A stretch of DNA of 64,000 bases. It comes from Bacteroidales bacterium (lineage in GTDB: Bacteria > Bacteroidota > Bacteroidia > Bacteroidales > Marinilabiliaceae). The stretch covers positions 1 through 64,000 of the forward strand of contig SFOL01000001.1 of assembly GCA_004552385.1 (NCBI GenBank). The letters run 5' to 3'. This document shows positions 27,610-35,386 of the stretch, piece after piece. Every line of letters begins with the position of its first letter. Positions within the stretch are counted from its first letter, which is position 1. Made by a program: the position numbers and the translations under genes. Under the pieces are notes generated by a model. The model made no database searches. It worked only from the letters and a program-made list of their open reading frames with translations, and was not told where the DNA came from.

Positions 27610-28752
27610 TTAAAAATCGCGATACTGTTTGTTCTCGCGCCTGTCCACAGCTATGCACTCCATCTCGATGAGCCATGCGGGGCGGCATACGGGCGCCAAA
27701 GTGAGCACATACGGCACGTGCGGGAACTTCTCGGCGAACATGTGGCTGACGACATCATAGTCCGCCATGTCGCGCAGGTAGACCACGATCTGCATGACGT
27801 CGTCGAAGCCCATGCCACCCTCCTCGAGCAGCTTCTCGACGTTCTCCCACATGCGCAGGGTCTGTCGGCGGACGTCGCCGAGGTGAAGGACGTTGCCCTT
27901 GTTGTCTATAGAGGCGGTGCCAGAAATGTATACGTGGCCGCGGTCTCCAAACTCCACAAGCGTGCCACGCTCAAATGTCACACCATACTCTATGGTCTTG
28001 TTGAGGTGCGAGAAGGCGTAGAGGTAGCGCTGCTGCCCGGGTTCGAAGCCTAAGAGAGAGCAGGTGCCGAGCTGAATGATGGCTTTAGGGTCGGCTGGCA
28101 GTCCGCCAATGCCGGTAGACGAGACGTAATGGGTCTGGGGAGTTAGGCCGTTCACCTCGAAATTGGCCTTGCGAGCGCGCACCATGCCGGCATACTGGGT
28201 GTCGACATCGCGGACATAGAACCAGGTGCGGATGCAGTTGTCGGCAATTGTCCCGCCGTGCTTGGCGAGCATGGCTTCATAATCTTCAAGGAGGGCAGCG
28301 GTCTGCTGCTCGGAGTCGCCGATGTTGGTTGTCATCCCCATCTTCCAGAGCTGAGTGTAGCCGTTGTGCTCGACGGTGATGACGCCGTCATCGCTCGTCA
28401 TTGATACGCCTTTCTGGGCGTAGACCCACAGGGCTACCTTGCTGCCGTCGAGCGGCGGCTGCTGGATGAACGAGACGCTGGCGTCGTCAAGCTCGGTCAT
28501 CAGTGGCACCTGGTTGCAGGCGTCGGAGAGGAAGTAGCGTTTAAAGACGATGCACGCGCCCTTGAACTGCGGGAGGGCGAGAAGAAGATTTTCAGCGCTG
28601 AGCAGACGCGCATACTGATCAGTGAAGAGTTGACCTTGCGGCTCAATGTGAAGAATGGCGTGATATTCAGCCACACCGCAATCAGGCTCGAAAGACGAGA
28701 GGTCGGCCCTCGCGCCAAGATTGTCCCACTGGTATCTGTTAAACTGTCTCAT
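27610..28752 (-). CDS. Double-domain Rid (YjgF/UK114)-family protein
   Basis: A 380-aa cytoplasmic protein with two chorismate-mutase-like (RidA) folds. The C-terminal half (about 240-370) is a clear RidA domain (GHVYISGTASID, QTLRMWENVEKLLEEGGM, DDVMQIVVYLRD). The N-terminal half is a diverged copy, followed by a helical TWFYVRDVD segment. The layout recalls chorismatase-like members (FkbO/Hyg5 type), but an enzymatic role is not established. It lies 42 bp after the mono-heme lipoprotein gene, and the only terminator is behind it, so it is probably the last gene of that operon. A link to heme or redox metabolism is only contextual. Confidence 0.72.
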   Translation of the reverse strand: MRQFNRYQWDNLGARADLSSFEPDCGVAEYHAILHIEPQGQLFTDQYARLLSAENLLLALPQFKGACIVFKRYFLSDACNQVPLMTELDDASVSFIQQPPLDGSKVALWVYAQKGVSMTSDDGVITVEHNGYTQLWKMGMTTNIGDSEQQTAALLEDYEAMLAKHGGTIADNCIRTWFYVRDVDTQYAGMVRARKANFEVNGLTPQTHYVSSTGIGGLPADPKAIIQLGTCSLLGFEPGQQRYLYAFSHLNKTIEYGVTFERGTLVEFGDRGHVYISGTASIDNKGNVLHLGDVRRQTLRMWENVEKLLEEGGMGFDDVMQIVVYLRDMADYDVVSHMFAEKFPHVPYVLTLAPVCRPAWLIEMECIAVDRRENKQYRDF

Positions 28753-28794
28753 GTCATTCTGTTATTGTCAGTTGATAGCAATACTTGTTGATGG

Positions 28795-29529
28795 CTACTC
28801 TTTCGCGCCGAGCTCAATCCACGTCTTGACGAGTTCCGGCAGAGTTGCGACGTCGTATTCAGTGAACATGGGCGTGTGCGAGTATCCGAGGTTCTCATCG
28901 CCCTCGGTAATGACCTTGTAAAGGTAGCTGTTTGCGGCTTCGCCCGGCACAACCCTTAGCATTTCGGGGTACTTATGCGCCGGTGCGTTGACAAGGTTGT
29001 CGTACGCGCTGCCCTCAGAGAGGTTAAGTCCACCCGCGGGTTGCCCCCCCTGATGGCAACGGATGCAGTTGAGGCTCGTCCCGTTGAAGACGGTCGTGTT
29101 CACCACGCCAAACGGGCTCACGTCGACCCTTCCGAGTTCGAGTTTCAGGGTGTCTTCACTGTCATGGCCCTCGGGTATCTCACATTTGCTGATGGTCGCG
29201 ACACGCTGGCGTAGGACGTCGACAACAGCAAGTTCAATGGAGGTGGCGGTTGTTGGTATTCCGGCCAAGACGATGGAGTCAAGGACATCATCAGCCCCCG
29301 TGCTGGTCAGATTCTTCTGAATGCGGGAGTAACGGCTGTCGTTTGAGAAACCTGCCAAAACCACCGAGTAGGAGCTGCCCCACATGTCGAGGCCGCGCAA
29401 GTCGGCAACCAGGAGGGCCTTGTAGGTCTCGGTCGTGTCGGAGTAGACGGGGTCGGTCACGCTGCCATCGTCGCACGACGCAAAGGCGAGCGCGGCGAGG
29501 ATTGGCAGTGAGAGAAAGAAACGTCTCAT
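28795..29529 (-). CDS. Mono-heme c-type cytochrome lipoprotein
   Basis: A 244-aa lipoprotein. The start is the ATG at 29529, before a signal peptide with lipobox FASC (Cys19) and DDG behind it, compatible with surface export. Residues 30-150 form a beta-rich region. A single heme c attachment site, Cys155-Ile-Arg-Cys158-His159, lies in a short C-terminal cytochrome-like part (NCIRCHQGGQPAGGLNLS to MFTEYD, with a possible distal Met in HTPMF). The pattern resembles the small cytochrome segments of planctomycete-type proteins. It follows the porin gene by 21 bp. It is likely an electron carrier working with the di-heme DHOR protein; its partner and substrate are unknown. Confidence 0.75.
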   Translation of the reverse strand: MRRFFLSLPILAALAFASCDDGSVTDPVYSDTTETYKALLVADLRGLDMWGSSYSVVLAGFSNDSRYSRIQKNLTSTGADDVLDSIVLAGIPTTATSIELAVVDVLRQRVATISKCEIPEGHDSEDTLKLELGRVDVSPFGVVNTTVFNGTSLNCIRCHQGGQPAGGLNLSEGSAYDNLVNAPAHKYPEMLRVVPGEAANSYLYKVITEGDENLGYSHTPMFTEYDVATLPELVKTWIELGAKE

Positions 29530-29550
29530 ATCAATAGAAAACAAGGGACT

Positions 29551-30789
29551 TTAGAAAGTGTATTGCAACATGACGCAAGCGCTCTGCTTGGCGAGGCCAA
29601 GGTCGTCGTTGTCGCGGTCGAGCTGAGTCTTGTGGCCAGTGCGGCCTATGAATTGGTAAACGCCCGACAGCTTGAGGCCCGAGTTGCGGATGAAGTAGTT
29701 GAAGCCGACCGCGGGACTGTTAAGGATGCCGTCGGTGCTTGAGCTGTTGCGGTCATAGAAGTCGTAGCGCGCTGTGACCTGCCACTGCGGATGTACGAAG
29801 TAGCCGGCCTGGACGTATCCGCCGAAGAAGTTATATGTCTTGTCAATCTTCTGGCGGTCGGTGAAGCCGACATGCATCATGTAGGCCTCAGCGGCCACGA
29901 AGAGACGCTTGTGGAGCCATGAGAACTCGATCCCGGCGCGGGTGTCGTTGGTGCTCTCGCTCTCGCTCTCGACATTTATGCTGCCCGAGACGGCGACCTC
30001 GAGCTTGTTCTCATCCAGCATCTTGGCGTTGCCCTGGGTGCGCGGCATGTCGCCAAAGGGTGTCCATGAGAGTCGACAGGCGTAGAGGAGCGAGGGGATG
30101 TGCCAATCGTCGGAGAATGTTTTGGTCGCAGTGTTCGAGCCGGAGCCGTTGCCGTTGAAGAAGCCGACCTCATAGCCGAACGAGGGGCAAATGTCGCCAT
30201 GGAGCATTACTCCGAGATCGAAACCCGTGCCAATTTTAGGCATGACGGCGTTGAGAGAGTAAGGCATAATGGTTGTTGCCGTCAGCGAGACGGGGAGGAT
30301 TGGCATGAGCGTCTCGCCAAGAGTGGTGAGGTAGGCGCTGGTGAACGGCGTCTTGAACTTGCCCACTCGCACCGCGAACCCATTGTTGACCTTGACGTCG
30401 AACCAAGCCTGCTGAAGAATATTGGCGCCTGTGGCGGCGGCATTGACCGACAGGTTGTAGGTTATATGGTCAAACGCCTTGCCGGTGAAGCCGAGGACGG
30501 CGTAAGGAATTGCGAATCCGCTGTTGGCGACGTTATCCTGGTTGTAAGCCTTGTCGAGCCCCTCGTCGTCATAATAGTTGTAGTTGACGGTGGTCTGGAG
30601 CATCATGTAAGGCTTGAAAGAGAAGCGGTGGTCGGCACTCCCGATCTGGAACATTCGGTCACTTCCGATCGTCACGACGCCATTCTCGGCATCGAACTGT
30701 TGCGGTTGCCCCGCAGGCTGCTGAGCATCCTGGGCGTAAAGGGCTTGTGAGGTGAGAGCCGCGATGGCGGCAAGATATAGGGATTTCAT
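29551..30789 (-). CDS. O/P-type outer-membrane porin
   Basis: A 412-aa beta-barrel protein with a signal peptide ending ALYAQ, started at the ATG at 30789. The sequence has alternating amphipathic strands, FKPYMMLQTTVNYNYYDDEG near the start, VRVGKFKTPF in the middle and a C-terminal aromatic (LQYTF), as in the phosphate-selective porin O/P family. Ligand specificity cannot be read from sequence. Placed between two heme c lipoprotein genes, it may pass an anion, chelate or metal ligand needed by the system. Confidence 0.8.
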   Translation of the reverse strand: MKSLYLAAIAALTSQALYAQDAQQPAGQPQQFDAENGVVTIGSDRMFQIGSADHRFSFKPYMMLQTTVNYNYYDDEGLDKAYNQDNVANSGFAIPYAVLGFTGKAFDHITYNLSVNAAATGANILQQAWFDVKVNNGFAVRVGKFKTPFTSAYLTTLGETLMPILPVSLTATTIMPYSLNAVMPKIGTGFDLGVMLHGDICPSFGYEVGFFNGNGSGSNTATKTFSDDWHIPSLLYACRLSWTPFGDMPRTQGNAKMLDENKLEVAVSGSINVESESESTNDTRAGIEFSWLHKRLFVAAEAYMMHVGFTDRQKIDKTYNFFGGYVQAGYFVHPQWQVTARYDFYDRNSSSTDGILNSPAVGFNYFIRNSGLKLSGVYQFIGRTGHKTQLDRDNDDLGLAKQSACVMLQYTF

Positions 30790-30848
30790 TTTATTGGGGA
30801 TATACAAAGTTAATAAAAGACAATGTGGAGAAAGGGCGTGCAGAGACG

Positions 30849-32387
30849 CTAAAGCGACTCGATGAACTTTATAAGAGCCTGACGGTCGGCTCTGTCCATA
30901 TTCCTGAACAGGTTCTTTGAGGCCTCACCCTCACCGCCGTGCCAGAGGATGGCCTCGGTTAAGTTGCGCGCCCGTCCGTCATGGAGGAAGTAGGTGTGTC
31001 CGTTGACCTTTTTCTGCAGGCCGACGCCCCAGAGGGGGGTGGTGCGCCACTCATTACCCCGAGCCGTGCCGCTGGTGTAGTTGTCGTTGAGGCCCACGCC
31101 CATGATCTCGGAGCCCATGTCGTGGAGCAAGTAGTCGGAATACGGATGAATGGTCTGCGAGCCAAGCCAAGGCAGCTCGGTACCCTTGAGCAGCGAGGCC
31201 CCGCGCGTGCGTGTATGGAGGGTGGAGACGTGGCAGAGGTGGCACTTGGCCTGATAGAACATCTTCTCGCCGCGCTCCACGGCCTCGCGCTCGGTCATGG
31301 TCACGTCGGTTCCGTCGCTCGTGTTGAGCGTAACCTCGACGTTTTTGCTCCCCTTGCGTCGGGCGGGGACACCGAGAGAGTGCATATAGAGGTCGACATC
31401 CTCCATGTCTTCAGCCGAGACGTCGAGCTGGTCATAGGTGAGGCCCATCATGGAGCCTTGCGACATCTGGAGCTGCCCCTCGCAAATCTCCTCGGGGTAG
31501 CGCGAATTGGTCGCGCCCATATCGCTCGAGAATCCGAGTTCGACGGTGAGGTCGAGGTGCTGCGCCTTATTGCCAGAGAGTCCGACGCCAGTTACGCCCT
31601 TCTCGGTGATGTAGTTGACGCGGCCCGATATGCCGTACTCGGGATAGTTACTCTGCTGGGCGAGCCTCTCGATCTCGGAGCGGTCGAGAGCCATCATCTG
31701 ACCCAAGCCGACATGGCGCAAAGGGATGCGGACAGAACAGAAAAGATCCTCGGGCTTAATCTCGACCGAGTCATTCTTGACGCTGTCCCACATCTTCTTA
31801 TACCACTTGACGACGGTGTAGTTCGGGTGGGCGAGCTCATACTCCTCGCCGTCGGGGAAGGCGCCCTTCTCGTAGTCATACCTGACCTCGACCTTACCCT
31901 CGGGCGTGACGCCATAGATGGACTGGTCGTGGAGGACGCGGCCGTAGTCTTGGAAGAAGACTCCATTCTTGCGGGCTACGTAGATAAGCATGGCGGACAT
32001 GCCGTTGTTGCCGGAGCCGTAGACCGGCTTGCCGTCGGGGTCGGTGCCGATCTGGTTCCACACGGCCGGGGTCGAACGTCCGGCACTGAGGTGGCACGAG
32101 GCGCATGAATAGCCGGCGTTGACCGGACCGTATTTATCCACCACATTGTCATAAAGGCTGTTGCCATTCTGAAAACGGGAGGCATATTTGCCCGATAGCC
32201 ATTCAGCGTCAATATCAAAAGCCTTTGATGAGTTGGAGAATATGGTGGAAGTGCCTGCCGAGAGGCAATAATTCTCCAGTTCTCTGGAGTGCTCGGCAAT
32301 GAAGTTGTCCACACCCTCAGTGTCATCCTCGCAAGCCGCGAGAGTGAGGATAAACAAAGGTATGGCAGCCAATGACAGATGTCTCAT
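30849..32387 (-). CDS. Di-heme oxidoreductase (DHOR/DUF1111) lipoprotein
   Basis: A 512-aa lipoprotein started at the ATG at 32387: lipobox LAAC with Cys19 and EDD behind it, predicting surface exposure. Two c-heme sites are present: Cys95-Ala-Ser-Cys98-His99 and Cys382-His-Leu-Cys385-His386. The C-terminal part has the DHOR pattern (RGASLLKGTELPWLG, WRTTPLWGVG, FLHDGRARNLTEAILWHGGE) shared with MauG/di-heme peroxidases. In other bacteria this family is commonly found beside imelysins in iron-uptake loci, and the next upstream gene here is an imelysin. Hairpins in the 143-bp gap before it may tune its expression. Substrate unknown. Confidence 0.88.
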   Translation of the reverse strand: MRHLSLAAIPLFILTLAACEDDTEGVDNFIAEHSRELENYCLSAGTSTIFSNSSKAFDIDAEWLSGKYASRFQNGNSLYDNVVDKYGPVNAGYSCASCHLSAGRSTPAVWNQIGTDPDGKPVYGSGNNGMSAMLIYVARKNGVFFQDYGRVLHDQSIYGVTPEGKVEVRYDYEKGAFPDGEEYELAHPNYTVVKWYKKMWDSVKNDSVEIKPEDLFCSVRIPLRHVGLGQMMALDRSEIERLAQQSNYPEYGISGRVNYITEKGVTGVGLSGNKAQHLDLTVELGFSSDMGATNSRYPEEICEGQLQMSQGSMMGLTYDQLDVSAEDMEDVDLYMHSLGVPARRKGSKNVEVTLNTSDGTDVTMTEREAVERGEKMFYQAKCHLCHVSTLHTRTRGASLLKGTELPWLGSQTIHPYSDYLLHDMGSEIMGVGLNDNYTSGTARGNEWRTTPLWGVGLQKKVNGHTYFLHDGRARNLTEAILWHGGEGEASKNLFRNMDRADRQALIKFIESL

Positions 32388-32434
32388 CTCTGTTGAGGAC
32401 TGAAAAAAACACAAAAACAATATCATAGCACAAT

Positions 32435-32505
32435 GTGAAGGCGGCACGCCGCAGCGTTCCCACCTTCACTTGTTAAAGGGCCCGGAATTAAAACCTCTTA
32501 TGAGG
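32435..32505 (-). other. Stem-loops between the imelysin and DHOR genes
   Basis: Within the 143-bp gap two hairpins can form: a 7-bp stem 32435-32441 with 32463-32469, and a smaller one around the CCTC/GAGG arms near 32493-32505 that is followed on the minus strand by TTTT. They could be a leaky terminator or an mRNA processing/stability element that sets unequal amounts of imelysin and DHOR. Confidence 0.4.
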
Positions 32506-32530
32506 CTTTAAGAACATTTGTCCTTATTAT

Positions 32531-33661
32531 TTAGTTGACCTTGCGAGCCTCGCCGTCTTTGAAGATGAGGAACTCGAGGGTGTGGAAGCCTCTGAGAGCC
32601 TGGGCGGCTGATATGTCATCATTATCCTCATCGAAGTCGCCGTCCCACACGAGGTCGTCAAAGTCGCCACTATTGAGGATGTTGGTTATGCCGACCTGGT
32701 CGAGAGGCCAAGAGTCCATGTTAGGGTCGAGACCCTTGTCAGCCACAGGGCCGAAGAGGAAAGCCTCGCTGGTCTCCCATGGTTTGCGAGCAGCGAGCCA
32801 AGCCGTTGCGCATTCTTTGAAACCATCGTTTGAAGGAGAATCGGCAAAAGCCTTGGCAGCGTCGCGAAGAGCTGTAGCCTTCTCTTTAAGGTCCTTGTAA
32901 GTGGGGACGACGACCACGTCGACATAGTTGGCCACTGCGGCCTTGAGGTCAGCCTCGTCAAGTTTCTCGACGACGCTGGCGAGGTCGTCCTCGATTACTT
33001 TCCTTAGCTCCTCGCAAGCCTCCTGAGCAGCCTTTGCCTCGGCTCTTGCTATGTTGTTGCGGAAAGGCTGTGGAATAGCAATAATCTTATTGTAGGCGTC
33101 ATCGATGGCGTTGACGATCTTGGTGTCGACGGCTGCATCCTTAGCCTTGACAAGATTTGAGAGAGACTTGTCGGCCACAGTTCCGTCAAGCGAGCCATAG
33201 TATGAGTTTCGGACGGAAAGGATATTATTGCTGTAGTCGTCACGCGAGTGCCAGCTGTACCAAGACTCTACAGCGAGGACCGCCGCCTCTCGAAGACCCG
33301 ACTCCCACTTGTTGACAGGGTCGCCTATCTTAGACTCGCCTACCTCGTTGGCAATGTCGGCCGAGCCTTGGATAATCTCCTGGACAGCCTCCTCGCCCGA
33401 AAGGCTCTTGAAATATTCCGCATAGCTCTTACCGCCATTGAAAGATACATCCCAATCGTTGTAGAGGGTCGTGGCGTCGTCAACCAAAAGCTTGGCTACA
33501 GTGACCATATAGTTGCCCCAGGTCTTCGCATTGTCGCTGTTATAGTCGACGGAGGCTACGGTTACGACGCCATTGTTGTCGTCATCGTCATCGTCACAGG
33601 CTGTGAAAGAGCATACCACGCAAACAGCCACAGCGGCAATTGATAAGAACTTCGTTTTCAT
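32531..33661 (-). CDS. Imelysin-family iron-uptake lipoprotein, reversed domain order
   Basis: A 376-aa lipoprotein with lipid Cys22 followed by six Asp, a strong surface-export signal. The family motif GxHxxE is present as Gly358-Phe-His360-Thr-Leu-Glu363, but it lies in the last 20 residues. The stretch before it (ARKPWETSEAFLFG, then SWPLDQ) normally belongs to the first half of classical imelysins. The N-terminal half (EEAVQEIIQGSADIANEVGE, then NILSVRNSYYGS) resembles their second half. This implies a circularly permuted arrangement of the two helical bundles rather than truncation. Imelysins take part in iron or heme uptake, but the ligand is unproven. It follows the barrel gene at 33709 by 47 bp. 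Confidence 0.85.
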   Translation of the reverse strand: MKTKFLSIAAVAVCVVCSFTACDDDDDDNNGVVTVASVDYNSDNAKTWGNYMVTVAKLLVDDATTLYNDWDVSFNGGKSYAEYFKSLSGEEAVQEIIQGSADIANEVGESKIGDPVNKWESGLREAAVLAVESWYSWHSRDDYSNNILSVRNSYYGSLDGTVADKSLSNLVKAKDAAVDTKIVNAIDDAYNKIIAIPQPFRNNIARAEAKAAQEACEELRKVIEDDLASVVEKLDEADLKAAVANYVDVVVVPTYKDLKEKATALRDAAKAFADSPSNDGFKECATAWLAARKPWETSEAFLFGPVADKGLDPNMDSWPLDQVGITNILNSGDFDDLVWDGDFDEDNDDISAAQALRGFHTLEFLIFKDGEARKVN

Positions 33662-33708
33662 CTGTTTAGATAATTGTTTTTGTATGTTTTGCTTTTGTTA
33701 TAATCAGA

Positions 33709-35118
33709 CTATTTGCGGAAGAACAAGCCCACATAGGCTATGCCTATGGAGAACTCATTCTCGTTATGGTAGTTGGTCGACTTGAACGGCTTGTTGGTGC
33801 CGATGTGGCGGGTGGTGCAATCGGCCTTCACTACGAGGTTGGGCAGTGCGAACCAGTTTAGGCCAGCCGTCCATTTGGCCACCTGGCATCGGACGTCGAC
33901 CGTCTTGCCCTTGTCGGCAAGCTCCTGCGGATTGTAATACTCATACCTCACGAAGGGGTAGATGACGGGGCCTCGGCCACCGGCGTAGAAGATGTTCTTG
34001 AGGTTGGCGCCGGCCTCCACGCCGTAGGCCATAGCCGTCTTGGCCACGGGGCGCTCGGCTCCGTGATGGTAGCTGGACTTGCTTGACATGGTGACGGCAG
34101 ATATTTTGCCGGCGTTCTCAAGGTTGCCGCGGATGTAGTTGGCGCGGACCGTCACGAAAGGGTTCTTGTACTGGGCGTCGAAAGACCATATTGTCAGGCT
34201 CGACTCGCCACAGCTGCTATACTTATATGTCTTGTCAGCATTCTTCGTGACGTCGTTGACGTAGTAGATGGATGCTCCTACCCTCAGACCTCTTACGCCT
34301 TTCCAGTTGATGCGGCCCACATAGGCGGGGGAGGAGAAATTGTCAACCTCGAAAAGCCCCTGCTTCCCACTTCCGACCCAGTTGTCGCGGCCGAAGCCGT
34401 CGGGGTTGAGACCGGCTACAACCATCGCCTCATAGTCAAAAGTGGCACCGTATGCCCCAAAGTCTCCAAAGAACGATATGCCCGTCTCGTGCCATGTCGA
34501 CGGGATTATGACCGTCTCACCCTCGGGGCGCGAAGTGCCGAAAAAGTTGATTGGCTCGTGGTGAGAATTGGTGAGACCTAAGGTCACTATCTGATGACCC
34601 ACGCGCACGTTGAAAGAGCGGCCGATAAGGCGAGTGATGTGCAACTGCTCCAGAGCCACCTCGCCGCCTTTCTCCATCTCGGTCTCATACTCGAGGTTCT
34701 CGGTCTTCTCCAGCTCCTGCTCTATGCCCACGCCACCGGCCTCGAACTCTATCTCCATGCCGAGATTCCAATCGGCGTTGAAACGATAGTCGCCGGCCAG
34801 GACTACACGCGGCATGGCAACAGTGCGGCGGGTGTCGTCATCGCTCGTGCCGCCGTAGAAGCGGTTCTTGCCATAGTTGAGGAACGAGGCGACGAGCTCG
34901 CCATAGCCGCCAATGCGGAACTTGCTGTACGACTCGCCGTCGTCTTTCTTCTCCTGCTCGGGCTGCTCAGGTTGCTCGCTCTTGTTCGTGGCACCCGTGC
35001 GAGCGTCGGTCTCACTTTCGGGGCGCGAGGTAGTCTCATCGTCTGTTTGCGCCTTAAGGGGTTGCGCCGCCACCACGAGCGCAAGGAGAGCCGCAAGCCC
35101 TCCATGGAATGTTTTCAT
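33709..35118 (-). CDS. Outer-membrane beta-barrel porin, first gene of the heme/imelysin operon
   Basis: A 469-aa protein started at the ATG at 35118, before a signal peptide ending PLKAQ. Residues 25-65 are a hydrophilic Thr/Glu/Gln/Pro-rich linker. From about residue 70 (FRIGGYGELVASFLNYG) amphipathic strands build a porin-like barrel (VRVGHQIVTLGLTNSHHEP, VYPFVRYEYYNP-type turns). It resembles Bacteroidetes porins of the OprO/P-like superfamily, but the exact family is uncertain. The region before it carries a -7 element, so it opens the operon barrel-imelysin-DHOR-porin-cytochrome-RidA. Confidence 0.72.
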   Translation of the reverse strand: MKTFHGGLAALLALVVAAQPLKAQTDDETTSRPESETDARTGATNKSEQPEQPEQEKKDDGESYSKFRIGGYGELVASFLNYGKNRFYGGTSDDDTRRTVAMPRVVLAGDYRFNADWNLGMEIEFEAGGVGIEQELEKTENLEYETEMEKGGEVALEQLHITRLIGRSFNVRVGHQIVTLGLTNSHHEPINFFGTSRPEGETVIIPSTWHETGISFFGDFGAYGATFDYEAMVVAGLNPDGFGRDNWVGSGKQGLFEVDNFSSPAYVGRINWKGVRGLRVGASIYYVNDVTKNADKTYKYSSCGESSLTIWSFDAQYKNPFVTVRANYIRGNLENAGKISAVTMSSKSSYHHGAERPVAKTAMAYGVEAGANLKNIFYAGGRGPVIYPFVRYEYYNPQELADKGKTVDVRCQVAKWTAGLNWFALPNLVVKADCTTRHIGTNKPFKSTNYHNENEFSIGIAYVGLFFRK

Positions 35119-35169
35119 CGTTGTCTTCAAGTGTCTTCGGAAGGTTTTCACCTAACTAATTTCTGTTTG

Positions 35170-35177
35170 CAAATTTA
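35170..35177 (-). promoter_or_regulatory. -7 promoter element of the imelysin/cytochrome operon
   Basis: The minus strand reads TAAATTTG (TAnnTTTG) 52 bases before the ATG at 35118. A TTTG upstream (complement of 35206-35209) is 28 bases away, too far for the usual -33, so an activator may be needed. No Fur-like inverted repeat could be defined by eye. Confidence 0.5.
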
Positions 35178-35355
35178 GACTTGTTCGTAATTAAGAATAA
35201 TACCGCAAACTGACCATTTTAGAGGCATTCTAAGAAACGAAAGGCGCGCCCAATACCTAAAAACAACTAAGGGACGGCGTGGGCCAACATACAGGCGGGA
35301 GGACAGGAGGCGCGGGAGAACAGATGTCATCAGGCGGAAAGGGACTATATTTTCG

Positions 35356-35363
35356 TACATTTG
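35356..35363 (+). promoter_or_regulatory. -7 promoter element of ccsBA
   Basis: TACATTTG, an exact TAnnTTTG, ends 23 bases before the ATG at 35387. This places transcription start near 35370 and rules out the longer in-frame extension beginning at 35279. The divergent operon promoter is about 180 bp away. Confidence 0.55.
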
Positions 35364-35386
35364 CCTCCTCAAAACGGAGCGAGACA

